Below are positions 1-14,339 of a stretch of 64,000 nucleotides of DNA, in pieces; the first letter of the stretch is position 1; every line of letters starts with the position of its first letter. Both the position numbers and the translations under genes were made by a program. Origin of the DNA: Sisyra terminalis (lineage: Eukaryota; Arthropoda; Insecta; Neuroptera; Sisyridae); NCBI GenBank assembly GCA_958496175.1, contig OY292275.1, positions 39,633,701 through 39,697,700 of the forward strand, given 5' to 3'. The notes beneath the pieces are model-generated. The model was not told the DNA's origin. It saw only the letters and a program-made list of their open reading frames with translations, and made no database searches.

Positions 1-900
1 TTTGTTCATACGTTAGTAAAAAAGTCTTTAAACTGGTTGGACTCCATGTAAAGTAGAAATATTTATTCTTCTAGCCGTCCATAGAACCTTCTGAATTCTC
101 CTCCCAATTAAAATTTTGAAGGCATCAATTCGTAGCCGATGAGCAGCACGGATAGTTCAAGTCTTCGAAGCATAAAAGAAAATGGGAAAAAACAATGTTT
201 TCACCAATCTAATTTTCCTGGCTTTTCTAACATTACGATCTATTTTGGATAGTTATGTCAAGGCATACTGTGCAATTTTGATACGCGTCTAATTTCGTGC
301 TCGCATGATCAGGATTTGTGCATACATCAAGCCTAGATAAACGAATATATTCACAACTAAGAAGGGGCCTATAATTTTCGGCTGATTTTGATGTTCTTTT
401 GCGCGGTCAACGATCATTGTTTTGGTCTTATTAGTGTTAAATTTTTACCCAAATCTAATCTCACGACTTCAAACCTTCGAATGAGGTTTAGCGGCTCTCT
501 CTCACTGTTTGCGATTAAGGTTGTATCGTCTGTGAAATTTAAGTTGGAAAATCGTTTGCCGCCAATTTTAAATCCACTATTTCACTCTTTAAAAGCGAGT
601 CGTATTATAATTTATCTTTATACCTTATATGCTTATGTTGAGAGAATCCAACCGTACGTCTTTTTGGATATCGTATTTATCGGATAAGGTGTTTCCGATA
701 TTTACCACTGTTTGTGAACCTTTGTTTAGATTCTTAACGAGGGAGATGGATTGGTAAGGAAATTCTGGTTAAAGTTTTCCAAAGCTTTGCCACTAAACAT
801 TATCAAAGGCCTTCTCATAATTGACGAAGCAAAAATACATTGAAACTCCATCCTCCCGACCTTTCTCTATAAATTGCCTCACATTGAAAATGAGCTCCAG
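1..900 (-). pseudogene. Decayed non-LTR retrotransposon reverse transcriptase (C-terminal part)
   Basis: Reading the minus strand in shifting frames gives a recognisable LINE reverse transcriptase. It has NYEKAFDN near 800-829 (the palm motif with the first catalytic Asp), FTDDTTLIAN near 507-545 (equivalent of the YADD catalytic box), and NKTKTMIVDRAKE near 395-435. The thumb and C-terminal region follows at about 60-190 with FFYASKT, TIRAAHRLRIDAFKI and WTARRINIS. These are the conserved blocks of the insect endonuclease-reverse transcriptase LINEs whose C terminus reads IDAFEMWCWRRM...WTARRTN. Several frameshifts and stops make it non-functional. It continues past the left edge, so the remaining C terminus and 3' UTR lie outside. 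The plus-strand open frame at 388-687 is an antisense shadow of it. Confidence 0.85.
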
Positions 901-933
901 AATTCATTTTACTTACTAGTTACTTCATGTAGG

Positions 934-1844
934 TAGGGGAGACCGGGTACAAAAGTAACAATTTGTACTTTTACCTTGATTTCTGGCTGGGTGTTATTAT
1001 TGCCATTAAATGAATATAACCACATATAAATTTAGTTTATGTTCTTCACCATAGTAAATTGATTTATTAAATTATGATGTGTTTTATATGAATAACAGAG
1101 TTAAAAAAAATTGTCAGTTGCTACTTTCCACCACGTAAGCGGATCGAAAGTAACAAGACAAAGGAGTTGCTAATGAAAACAATAGTACAAGTTAAATAAA
1201 CAAATTACTTATGTAAAGACTTTATATTCATGATATAAACTAAATTCAGCATTTTAAATACTCAAAAAATATATATTTTAAGGAAATGAATCAGTAGAAT
1301 GCTACGATAACGCATAAGAACTACTATATGAAGAACTACCGACACGGAAATGTATCGGAAACCATTCTATTGTAGTAGATATCCATAAAAATATGATGTT
1401 AGTAACAAAATTATTACGAGGACAAAAGCAACATATTACTTTTGTATCCTAGGAGGCTATGTTACTTTTGTACCCATTCTCATTTTTAATAAAACGTGTA
1501 ACATTACCTTAAAACGGAACGTGCTGGACAAAAAGTAATTTAAGCAATGTACAATTTATTTAATCAAGAATGGATATGCAAACATTTGGATTGCTATGAT
1601 CCTTTTACGACTATGTAAACAATAAATAAGAAAACGTCGAAAAACTTACTTTTGGCTCGTTAAAACACATTACGTCCTATTATATAACCTAACAACGCAC
1701 TGCGCACGCGTCGAATTAATGCGATTGAGGGGGGTGCTCTAGACTATCACCTGATGGCAGCAAAACGATATTCGCCCATTGGATAAACCTAGAAAGCATT
1801 TGTTACTTTCAAACCGCCGTTACTTTTGGACCCAGTTTCCCCTA
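934..1844 (+). mobile_element. Non-autonomous DNA transposon (MITE-like), copy A, full length
   Basis: This is a 911-bp element with terminal inverted repeats of about 26 bp beginning TAGGGGAGACCGGGTACAAA, matched at the other end by TTTGGACCCAGTTTCCCCTA. Both ends sit in a G-TA / TA-C context, which fits a TA target-site duplication. The interior carries repeated GTTACTTT(T/C)G(A/T)CCC-type words and their complements close to both ends and in the middle, like transposase-binding subterminal repeats. No transposase frame is present. A second, inverted copy lies at 29149-29931. I cannot assign a superfamily with confidence. Confidence 0.85.
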
Positions 1845-1845
1845 C

Positions 1846-4800
1846 TTATAAGAGTTATTACTTATTATACTCATTCCCACAAAATTTGAAACGTTTCCTC
1901 GTACAGTTTTAGCTAACTTCGAGATTATGTATGTATATTTTCATTCAATCCATATTAAGATTCAATACTTGGAACACAATTAATCTAGATATTCATTTTC
2001 GGAAGACTAATATAGGAACCAGAAAATATTTATTTTGTATATTTACCTGACTTCTTCCTAATATTTCGAAATACTTTAACACTTTTTGCAGACATAACCA
2101 CTGAAAAAAGAACTGTCTAGATTGTTCATAAATGAATCTCTCAGTGTCATTTTTTTTTTCAATTTTCAAAAACATATTATATGTTTTAATTTTCATGCCA
2201 AATCTAGCAGATTGTAAAACATATTGATCCCACAACACAAACACTCATTAAAGAGTGTTTTTTTTTTTTAAGAAAACAATGGTTAAAAAAGTTGTTATTG
2301 GAAAAAATAAACAGTTATTGGAAAACAACCTAAAAATACCACACTGGAGTAAGAAAACGACATGGTTGGTTAAATTGACATTTTTATCTCTTTACTTTTC
2401 CATTTTCCACTTATAAAATTTTCGATTTGTGAGCCTTATAACTAATAGGAAATGAAATGTCTTTCAAATAATTATATTTAACGTTTATCGAAGTGATTTA
2501 AACTTTAATAATTATGAGTAGAAGCAAATCGACTTGAATTAGAAGAAAATAGAAGCAAAATTGTTTTGGGACTACATTCAAATTTTATTCTCCTTAAGTC
2601 GATATTTCGTTTAACGAGATTCAAGATACAAAGGTACAAGTTTGTAATTTAATTTTACTATTTATTATATTTTATATAATACCACATGAAGTTCAAAAGG
2701 ATACCGAAATTACTAAATATAAATGTACATAAAAGATATAACGAAATTACATGTAGTGTATAATAGACCAATTAGTCCAGTCATATTTTAAGCTTATGTA
2801 CAAAAATCAGTGCGTTGAATCTAATATGGACTATTGAAAATTAAAACGATATACAGCTAAAATAAAAAAAATACAATGATTTTATCGATCAACTAAAAAT
2901 TGCGGTTCATTCCTGTTGTAGGTTTCCACAAATTTCGGGCATCGGGATAAAAAATTCTTTTATGGACGGAGTCGACTAATTTAAAATCTCATTTCTCAAT
3001 TTTACTTTAGTTTTTTAAAAATTGTATATTTATACTTTAATAAATTATAATCAGATGCAAAATTAAAAATGCTTTGAAAATATTATAAAAGACCATAGAC
3101 AAAAGAAAAAAAAATTGAAATTCAATGTGTTAAGAAGTAAACTTTCCGGTCTTAAGAAATTCGGCGAGGACTGGTACCACCAAAACTAATCAACCACGCG
3201 GGGTCAACTGAATCATTTGTTTCTACCAATCTAAGGTGAAAAAAGGAGAAACATAAAAATATATGTTTGTATAAAAGATTGTGGGAATAATAATTTCAAT
3301 GGAAAAAGAAAAATCATTAACAATAAACAAAAGAAAATTACTATAAATAGATTTTTTTCTTTAAGAATAAACCAAAATAACTAATATAATAGAATCAGGT
3401 CTTCAAACTTGAATCGAAGCGTAAAATGTAACAAAGGTCAAACTAAAGTGACTTAAATAAAAACGATCATTTGAATTTGGTACGGTACTAACGCCTTTTT
3501 ATTGTTGACAGCCGTGGAAATCAAGGGTTTTACACTCTCATAATATTAATAAAGGCGTGACCGTTGTGCCTCAATCCTCATATAAGTGATCCTTTTATTA
3601 ATACTATTTTATTGTTTGTACGCTAGTCAAAATAACCCCCGGTCTATACAAATCTGACCCGTGCTGCAGCTACCAAATTACAGTGACAAATTACATCTTG
3701 ACATGGTCTTTTTAAATATCAATTTATTACAGACGAATTACAATGCTAACTGAATTAGGACGGACCCACATCCAGATTGGCTTCATTTTTATGCAATTTT
3801 TTCGACCTGATTCTTTAACGGGAAGTCGAAGTTATTTTTTACATGATGTAGGTAAACGTATTATACACCTACCTGCTCTTGGAAAAGTTTTGGGTATCTT
3901 ATCGGACGAAATGTAAAAAAATGGCTGATTTATTATAGTTTACGCGTATAGTTTGAAACAAATCAATTTCAATAGAAAAAGAAAAAGAAAATGACTAAAA
4001 AGATAATTTTTATCGCAAAAACAAATTCTAAATCTCTTTGTCTTAAATACCTGCAGGCTAATAATTTGTTGAGAAAAAAAAATCGTGAAATGAACGCTAC
4101 CGATTTTCAAAATTATTTTTTTATATAATTTGATACGAAAAAAGAATATAAGAATTTTATTTTTAGGTTTATCTTATAATCAAATTTTATTTTGAATTTT
4201 AAACATTCTTTAAAGATTAGCGACTTAATTATGGGGTTTATTAAAAAATTCTATTGAAATACAAGAAACTGGAAGGAATTTTATTGATTGACTTCACCTG
4301 CATCGGGTTATTTTTTTTCTGTTATATGGAATGTAAAAATTTATGTAACAGAATTATTTTTTGTAACTTTGTATTTTTTACTTTTTGGTTTTACAAGTAT
4401 TTATGCAAACATAATTTTACAATTTCAATTGTTTTGATATATTCTTTTATAATTTTTACTTCATTTTTTAGAAAAAAAAATTAATAACACAATATTTTTT
4501 TATAAATACATAAATGTTTCATAATGTTTCATAGAGTATCATAAAGTAAACTTTAAATTATTATTAATCCAACATTAAGAAAACCTTAAATCTAAAGAAA
4601 ATTCTTTAGGTAAGATATTACTATTTCAATTTTTTTTTCGACAGCTTTTAAAATATATCATTTAATTGTAGTATAAATAATGTTTGATTAAATCAACTTT
4701 ATGAAAAGGGAAAGAGACAAATGAAATCAATGCACAATCGATGCATTAACTGATAGATTATAAAACATTCCTGTAAAAGTTATGTAAATTAAAGTTAATA

Positions 4801-7800
4801 CAACTATCACGCTCATCAGATGTTTTCCCATTTTCACATAAGCCTACATTAAATTTAATTGCGATCTTGGCTAAATAATTTAGGAATTTATTTTAAACAT
4901 TTAGAATTTATCCTATATCCTACTATAGCAGGAATGAAAAAAAAATGTTTTGATATTTATATTTAACTTAAAGTATCCGATACTGCGTTAAATATGTTAA
5001 GTTAACTCCGATGCTAACTTTAAAAACTGCCTAAAGAAATTAAATAATGTATCATCAAAACGTTGCAAAATTGGAAAATTTAACATCAAATTTTAATCAA
5101 AATTTGAAAATTTAAATCAAGTTCCCGAGAAATATTTCGTGTATATTTACACCTAAAAAATATATTTCTGACTCTTCGTCTTCATAATATTGGAACAATT
5201 TGTCAATTTTTCTTTTTCTGAAAAAACTTCTCCTGGCATCTCGCGGTATTAATATAAGGAACGGTTTCTTACTTTTTATTTTAATATCAATTAATACAAT
5301 CAAATCATTCAATGCGGACAGTTCTTCATGTTCTTCATTGTACTGAGAACCCTCTCCAAAGAGTTCGTCTGCAATGTGTTCTAAAAGAACTATACCCTAA
5401 AGAACTATTTACTATCCAGTTTTATTTCTAGTTCCTAGTTTTATTTAGTGTCATAGTACTCTGGCACCCAAGAAAGTGTTACTTTGTTAGATGTCACTAA
5501 GCGGATGGATTCATCCCACTTTTACAAAATATATTTGTTTTATAATGACCGAAAAGATAAAAACCAATATGTTAAAATGTCTACAGCTTATCTAATTCTA
5601 AAATAGAGGTATGACATTTAGTATGTGGGTTGCGGAATTATGATACATTTCCAAATTGACCAACAATATCATTGGAATTGGGCTTCTGTTATAGAGTATA
5701 CAATTCATCAGACTTGAATCCAGAACCTGGATTTTAGTATATAAATAACTAAGAATGTAGTTTGATAAAGTGTTGTATAACTTTAAGAAATACCTTAGCG
5801 TTTAAGTGTTTAAACACCACATGATTAACTGATGTTTCGCCTATTCAAATAGCACGGGCTACCATATCGGTGTACCGTTGAAAATTTACCATCCTAGTCT
5901 TACCGATTTTAATATTCTATTATAACAGTCTGAAAAACTTAATATCACTTCAAAATCTACGGTTAGTATAACTAAAGTACATTAAAATGTAGACGGTTTT
6001 CTACATCTTTGTGTTTATACAGATTCATTACAACCAAATATATTTGTATATTATTGTGAGCATAAATAACAATTTGCGATACTTTTGGAAGGTATTAGTT
6101 AAATATTTCCTTACGCATTAAGAACATAATGAAAAATAAGTTCAGAAAGTATGTATTTTTGACTTGAATAATTTGATTGTTTTATAATACCAGAATAGTA
6201 ATGGAGTTTTCTATAAGTTTTGTGATTTATTATTTTTTTAGTTTGCCACATTATATTTATTTCGGTTGGTTGGAATTTATAAATGATGTGATGATCAGCT
6301 ATTTGAATAGATTTCCTATTCAAGCTTGAAATGGTTTTGACTAGGGCGTTCATTTTTGTCTTTTGTGATTAAACAATTTTAATAATATATCTTAATTATT
6401 GAGGTAATATGAATCTGGATTGGCCATCAATTTAAATGAGCTAAAATGTAAGCAATTATTTTACTTTTTATGGATCATAATTTCCGAAAGTATTATAGTA
6501 TTTATTGAGAGGAGCGTTTACTTGAAGGCGGTGAAAATAATCTGAAAGAATTTTTTTTTCCGACATTAACGTAATTTATGTATTAAATCAATTAAAGGGA
6601 ATGATTTTACATTTTAATTGAATATAAGTATGTGTGTAAGAATATTTAAAAAAATTAAATACGCCCCTTTACAAAGGCATTAATATAAAAGCAATAACTA
6701 AAAATTAAAATAAGAATTCAAATAATAACAACCCCATTAAAAAATAGTTTTGTTGAAAGATATTTTTATGACGTATAATTTGTGTGTGTGTGTAAGTAGA
6801 AGTATATTTTCTTGTATTTTTTCTTGTTTCTCGTGGTGACCATTATTTTTTGTACGGGCTCAACTTACACGTTCGGTTGCAGTGATATTAAAAGTTCCAT
6901 AACAATCATAAGACTTTTCAAATTATGATATTTAATAGCTGGCTCTAATGTGCACCTTTGTCGGTTAACTACCACTTGAAGGCAGTGAATTTGTAATAAT
7001 GACTACCTTTATATTATTATATACTGTAGTATATAGAATTACATGCGACTGTTGTTCTTTATCCAATAACTCTTGTGACACAACCACATAAAATCTCAAT
7101 CACCGCCGGCAATAACTTTAACATTAGTTCTTTCAATTCTGCGCCAATTTACTGTGGGTGGAGAGGACGCACAAAAAGTCACCCTCATGCACGTTTTTTG
7201 TCTTTATTCTCTTTTCCATCTCTTTTCCTTTTTTTCGTTTTTTGCTGAAGAAATATTTTCATTCTTTCCGTAAATGAACGAGTGGTCAGAGAAAAAAGAC
7301 AATTTATCAAATTAAATTCTACGTTATCAGAATAGATGACTTTTTAAACAATCTTGAGGGTTTCTCAACAGGGATAATTGCAACAGTAATTTAATTTTAA
7401 ATAAGATATGAAAATATGTGCCGACGGGTATAAGATGAATGAGTCAGGGTTGTAATAGTTATTAATGAAATTCTGCTTTTAAAAACCAAAAATATCGATG
7501 TTTTATTTTAAATTAGATGTTCTGTCACAAATCGATAAATATACCGGGGAACATTCATTTCAAGCACGGTCCATTGTGGAAGTTTATAGGTATTAATAGG
7601 CTTCTACCTGTGAGAATATTTGACTCAAACAACTATACTTCAGAATTAAAAATCAATTTATAAAAATCGAATCATTCAAAAGTATTTTCCTTAACTTATT
7701 CAATAAAATTATTATTTGTTAATAATTCAATATTAAGACAGTATAGTAGAAATATTGCATTTTTTACTGTTCTCTAATATTTCCTATTTGTTGTTACAGT

Positions 7801-10800
7801 GACCATTTGTAGTATACAGTATAGGTATACAATAAACATAGTTCTTAAAGGTTGTTAGCTCTCAACTTCTTCTACTTGTAAAACAACATATTTCCTCTTT
7901 TCAACATGTCTTCAAACATTTGAGAGGTGATAATCTGAGGTACTACCATCAATATAACAGGAGAGATTGTAAAACCTTTTACTGAAGAACCCAATATAGT
8001 TTTGATTGCAGTATAAAATTATTTTTTCTTATGGTAGTTTGATATGATATGGATTTTTCAGTTGGTTTTGATTGATAAAAGTTCTTACAATACTGTTGAG
8101 GATTTAATACATTTAAAAATTTAATCAATGAAAATAAAATGAGATAAAAGAATTTCGAATGTATTCTATTAGTGACAGAACAAGTGAGATGGATATAGAT
8201 CTTTCGAGAAGCTTCCAGAATCTAGCCAAATTGTATGTAAGGAAGTTGACTCTCGACAGTTAAACAGTGACAAGTAATAACACAGTTTCAAAAAATATAT
8301 TGTGTAAAATAGATTATACATCAATAGATTATAATTTTTGTATGTTCTAAAACACAAATCCAACGAACAGGTCAATAAAAATAAGTTAAAACACGTATAT
8401 GCCTATGTTCAAGAACCATAATCTAAATTTTCATAAAGTTCAACAACTTGAAAGAAAAGGAAATTTAAAATGGAGTTTCTAGCTATAACATGTATTTATG
8501 ATATATGAGAGACATGAAATTATGGTAGAAGTGAGAGGTTCATGTCCTTGGTTTTTTTTGTGAAATTTTTTACATAATAGGGATCAAGACAACTTAAAAT
8601 GCATTCATTCAACAACTTTTAAATGCGTGAAAATCATTAATTCTTCACTGTAACGAAGCAATCTAGCAACACCGCATTCTGTTTTTAGTATAGATACCAA
8701 TTTAGAATTAGCAGCCGGTTACAAAACGCAAGTTTAGAGGTGTGCTTATATGCATTAGTAACAGCGTTGCCAGCTTGTTCTTTTTGCTCCTTGTTTGCGT
8801 CTCAACTGTATTAAACAATATTGAACTATATTAAATTGTAGTACAATATGCTAACATAGTAATCCTTTAAATTTAAATTTTAAACATAAAAACCAAACTT
8901 TGGTTCATTCAAGTTTTGGCATATTTTTCCAGATACATATTTCGATTGCTCAGTAATCCTTATTAGAAGTCATTATATGTCAAAACTTGTTTGAAATTGA
9001 ATCAGAACTTTTTAATTTTTATATTAGAAGTGTATCACTGATACACTTATAATGCATAATTTCCAATCATAGCATAAATATATTAGTACCACTTGACGGT
9101 GCTTGAAAAATTACATACTGCATTGAGGGAAAATTTAAATTCGAATAGTTTAACGATTTTTTTCTATTAGTTTACTATGATTTTGGTGTGCTCATGATTG
9201 TTAACACACAGTGCAAACTGTTGAAAATTTTAAAATATATTTCGTTTTATATATATTTAAGCACTAATATCTAAAGAACATAATATAACTATAATATACA
9301 CCCATTTTTAAAATATGATTATTGAAGTAAAATAGGAAGTTACGTTAGCACAATTATTTATAATAGTGTATTACTTAATGTGTTTCTTTATGCAAGATAC
9401 TTAACAATAAAGAAATTGTAACTGGAATTAACCAATTCATAAATCAATGTTTAATAGATTGCATGAACCCAACTACACTAACCACAACTATAAACAATGT
9501 ACCTTAACAATGAAGAAATAACTAAAAGAGACGTTTTGAAATTTTATGACTCACTGGAGTCATGTTTAAGTAATTAGCATAGTATGAAATGCAGTAGTAC
9601 ACTTATTGTATACTTATTATTAACTAAAAACCAAACGAACATATTATGTAAATCTAAAAACATTATTTATGCCTTTCAAAAGATTGTCGCATTAGTAAGT
9701 TTAAATTAAGCTTTTATAAAACTCAACAGATAAAATATTGAAATTACTGGTAACACCAAATTATTAACACTAAGAAATTTTCAAATTTTTCCAGTTCTTC
9801 ATTTTAAATAATAAATATTTTAATCAAGAACTAATTGTCTAGTTTGGTCTAATTTAAAACAACAAAACTTAATTATTAAATATTATTTCCTATTGAAAGT
9901 AAATTTCTTAATTTTGTAGTAATATACCAACACAAAAGTGCGATCGATACTTAGTTCTCATTGAGTTCATATATCTACTCTTCGTAAATTATTTTTTTTG
10001 AAGAATGAGACGTTTGAAGTATCGTTTTTAAAAAAATGCTTAGTAATAACATTTCAGAATACTAATACTACTAGAAGAATAGTAATAGAGACAACAAGAT
10101 GAACTTACAATAAAAATTTGTTAAATTTTTCAATTGTAGCGAAATTCTTAAATCTTCAAAAATAGTTTTTTAACTTTACAGAGGATCAAAAGAATATTGT
10201 TTTATTACTAAAGGGTATGAGGAAATAACTGGATTTAGACTAAATAATTTGTTTCACACAGTATTTAAATAATATTTTTGGACAATGGTTTCGTAATTTG
10301 AAATGGTCCCCAAAAATAACTAATGTTCTATAATATGACAATATCATAAATACTTTATAGCTATACAAAAATTGGCGCAAATTAACGATTTATAAATTGC
10401 AACAATTTTCGAAATTGAATTTACCAAGTTGTTTTTTTTTATATTTATTTAAGAATGTTATATAACCATCTGGTTTTGACCCATACTGTTTGAACTAATA
10501 CGCATGGCAAAAGGTCATGAGCGAAAATAGTGTTAGCATTTTAAAGCGAAGTCTATTACGATTAATTATTTTCTGTTTTTTATTTCTTCAATACTCTTCT
10601 CAAAAGTACCTAATCGACACATTTTATATTATTTAATGGCGTGAAAATATTCAACAATATTACATAAGTACTAAGAACTTTTCGAACCCAACTGTCAATT
10701 TCGATATTACTATAAGATAATAAGGTTTAAGATTGCAGAATTACTTACGCGTTCCTAATCCTCAACAAACATTCTTCAAGAATGTAAGAATGAAAAAGTA

Positions 10801-13800
10801 GTTTTGTTATTAATTATTTCATTATTTTTTCTCTAACTTTCCAATTATCAGTTCTAATTTGCATAAAAAAAAAACTAAGAAAAATACAACTCTTGTAACT
10901 AAATTTTAAAAATATTAATTGCACTAATTTAAAAAGCGTTTTAATATTATTAATTCCGTCTTCAACAAATTAAATTCGTTTTAATTTTAATGACTTACAA
11001 ACTACTACTCGTTCAATTTGCACAAAACATAAAATCGCATGCATTGTTTCATATAAGTTTCATTTCAAGAAAATAATTATGCAGTTATGAAAAATGATTC
11101 TTAGAACAGATTTTTGAATGAAAACTTCAAAAACTGAACATGAAATAAGTCATTATTTTAATAAATTAAGGAATTTGCCTACGAATTCGCGGGTTGTAAA
11201 ATGATCAAAGATAAAAAATATATAATAAAGCGTACTAAAATCAAGTTTGATGAATGTAACGTAGAAATATAGATTAGAGAAAATAAAATTAATCATGAAT
11301 AATTCTAGTGCTACAGTTTATTGTTGCGGTTTACTCCAACATTAGGTAAGCTCTAAATCTCATTTGTAAAAAAAAGTAAAACTTAAAGCTTATATACCAA
11401 TATAAATTTGCTAAATGCTGGAGTTTTATCATTTTCTATCGTCACAACTACATTTGAAAAAGACCTTACTAAGATCCTCGGCCCTTTTCTCGAATGATCA
11501 TTGTTTTTACTGAACATTCCTAAATTTTATTAGTTTTATGTGTACATAATTTTCTTTTTCACATTCTTAGTTCACCGGATTCGGAAGATTCTGGCTTTAT
11601 GCAATTGTAATTTATGCTACAACTTTTAAGGTCCTTATTTTATGCCTCTTTTTAATATCTAATATACCAAAAATTCTCAATACCTCATAAATTTTAAATC
11701 ACCACCTTTTAACTTCAAAAATAGTTTCAATTTTGCGAACAGTTCTCTTTATCTTTATCTTCTTAAGTATAATAGATATGCATATGAAATCTTTTTGAAA
11801 AATTTTTAGTAGAAAATGACCATTTCCAACCCAGTTTCTACCAATGGAATCTCAGTCCCTTCGCTTTTTTAATTACAATCCTAAATTATCTCTCAAATAC
11901 TTGAAGAACGTTACGCATTCTTCTAAAACAATCTAAAGATTTGAATGCTATATAAATAATAAGAATTTAAAAATTCAACTGATCTTAAAAAAAAAAATAA
12001 AAATTATTATAAGTCAACCTATAAATTGTGTTAATATTATCTTAATCAAGAATTCAAATATTCCGATAGCTCGAATTAAAAAGTAAATTTCTTCAAACTT
12101 ATAAAACTTACAATTTGTGTTAAAATTTGGAATCAACTTCACTAGACCTTTCTTATCGTTTACATAAATTATTTTTAACCATTATAATTGTTTAAAGCCA
12201 ATTAATGCATTCGGTCAAGGAATATTCCTAAGGTTCTTACGAAATACACTATACAATATACACAAAAAAGGTGATATTGCAAATTGAATTCCTTTAAAGC
12301 ATGTCAGCCAAAATGATCCTAATAGAGAGTTCAATAAATTATTGCTAAAATATTTCCTTTAACCATGGTAACTTGTATCAAAAGGCCATGATTTTGTCGA
12401 AGGACTAAAAAATAAATTTAAACGTTAATTAAAGTATTCACTTTAAGATTAGTCAAATTATAAACCTTAAGAAGTAATTTGACATAAAATCACTTTCCTA
12501 TAATAATACCATATCTTAAATGAATGATATAAAATTATGGCATTTTCGACTACCACTTCTTATAGTCTTTTTGTTCATTCAAATCATAAATAATTTGGGC
12601 TAATAATTAGTTTTAACTATATTTTTTAACCATATTTTTTATAAGCTTTAATTTGGTGTATAACTTGGCCATAATGCTATTTCTATTTTCTCTAAAATTT
12701 CCATACAAAATTGGCTTATGATTCAAACTAAGAGTGTGATAGATACTTTTGTGTCTCATATTTTAGAAAAACCCACCTAAAATTTACACGTTATATGCAA
12801 AGGATTTAGTTTTCATTAATTTTTTGTAAGTATAATAATTTGGGTTAATTTCTAAAAAATGCTCTAATTTTTTTCTGGAATTATTTTTTGGCTTGTTACT
12901 TGGAAGATACTATAATGGGTATAAATAATCTATTGTCAAAAATAATTGGAACAAAGAATATTCTAAGAAGAATGAATTTTTAAATCCGTAAAAAAGTTAT
13001 GAGTCATAAATGTCTTTCAGGCTTGCTTCCCATGCAATTTTCGGAAATGCTTAGTTACACTTATGAAATTAATTATATTGAACATTTTCAAAGCGAAACT
13101 GATTCATTCTAGACGTTCAATTTCACTAATAAGTTCCTGTATTCTGTACAATTGAAGACAGAACGATCAAGATAAGCTCTATTCGTGTTGTAAATTTTAT
13201 TACTGTCATGATTTTATTGCTGATTTAACAGTGTATAGTCTGAAAGTCTACGAAGTACATTTCCGTTTTAAATTGCATGGAAATGTAGGTAATTTTTTTC
13301 TAAGACAACCGACAGAGAATATAATGTTAATATTAAGAGAATGGTGGTGTATCTTTTAATATGATCATCATCTTCACTTGTAATATTAATCTGGTATTTC
13401 TCTTTGCTCTTGATTAGGTGATTTAGTCATTTCCTGCGACCCACGCACATGTGGATTATTCCGACTTGGTTAGTATGACTGACTTCCAGAAATCTGTAAG
13501 TCCAATCACGTTTTAACTCACTATGTCTAAATATTTCTTATTTAAAACTTAAAGAACTTATACAAATTAATGTTTTGATTTAAAATCTTCTAAATAAAAT
13601 TTAACGCTCAATTAAGAAATAAACAATTAAGCACTTGACTCGTTTTTAACTGCTTTATTACTTTATGGGTAACCCGAATTACTAGCTTTGTTCTTGCAAT
13701 TTGTTTGTCTCATCGATCATCAATGATACATATATACTATTTTTAATGCTTTGATGGAAATAATTCTTCTAAAAATTAGGAATTCATGAATTAAACTCTC

Positions 13801-14339
13801 CTTGTAAATAGCTTAACAGTGACATTTTTTACTAATTAGGAAAGAAAATATTTACACCATTTCCGTTGAACCATTTGACATGTTTTATCCATTTAAAAAA
13901 ACTTATTTTTAAGATAGCAATATATTGTTCCTATTATTTTATTATTCATGAAAAATGTTTACGTCCAAATTGCTACGTACCTGGTATAATAATCTTCATA
14001 AAATTGGCAATTTTTTTTCTTCAAAAAAATAATTTTAAGAAAAACGTCATAATGAAATTATAACTTTCAAGAACAAGGGTGAAATAAAAGCGACAACGTT
14101 TTTATTATTATATAAGGTATAATATTCGGCCTATTAGTTAAGTATACATTATTTTGTAGCTATCCTTTTCATTAGAGTTTTATTCTGTGGGCTTACTTAT
14201 AATTCTACTAAAAATATTATTTAACTGTTTTATCTCCAGTATTTTTCCAGAAGCAAAAGAATATTTTCGGTTACAGTTTAAGAAAAATGTTAAACGTTAA
14301 TTATCGTAATATTGCATCTTGTTTTGTCTGTGTTTAGGG
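1846..14339. other. AT-rich non-coding stretch
   Basis: I see no gene here. The few open frames (for example 1993-2244, 4254-4484, 5112-5312, 6111-6353, 13866-14063) are rich in Phe, Ile, Lys, Asn and Tyr with no motif, as expected from AT-rich random sequence. Small items are a 13-bp GT run at 6781-6793, a perfect 10-bp-arm palindrome at 9028-9048, and a modestly GC-richer pyrimidine patch near 7100-7260. It may be intron or upstream regulatory DNA of the BMP gene, or simply intergenic. Confidence 0.6.
9028..9048. repeat. Perfect palindrome, 10-bp arms, 1-nt spacer
   Basis: AAGTGTATCA and TGATACACTT are exact reverse complements separated by a single C. Perfect dyads of this size can be binding sites for dimeric factors or remnants of mobile-element ends; nothing around it decides which. 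Confidence 0.7.

Noticed and set aside
388..687. 99-codon plus-strand open frame
   Set aside because: Antisense shadow of the decayed LINE reverse transcriptase on the minus strand.
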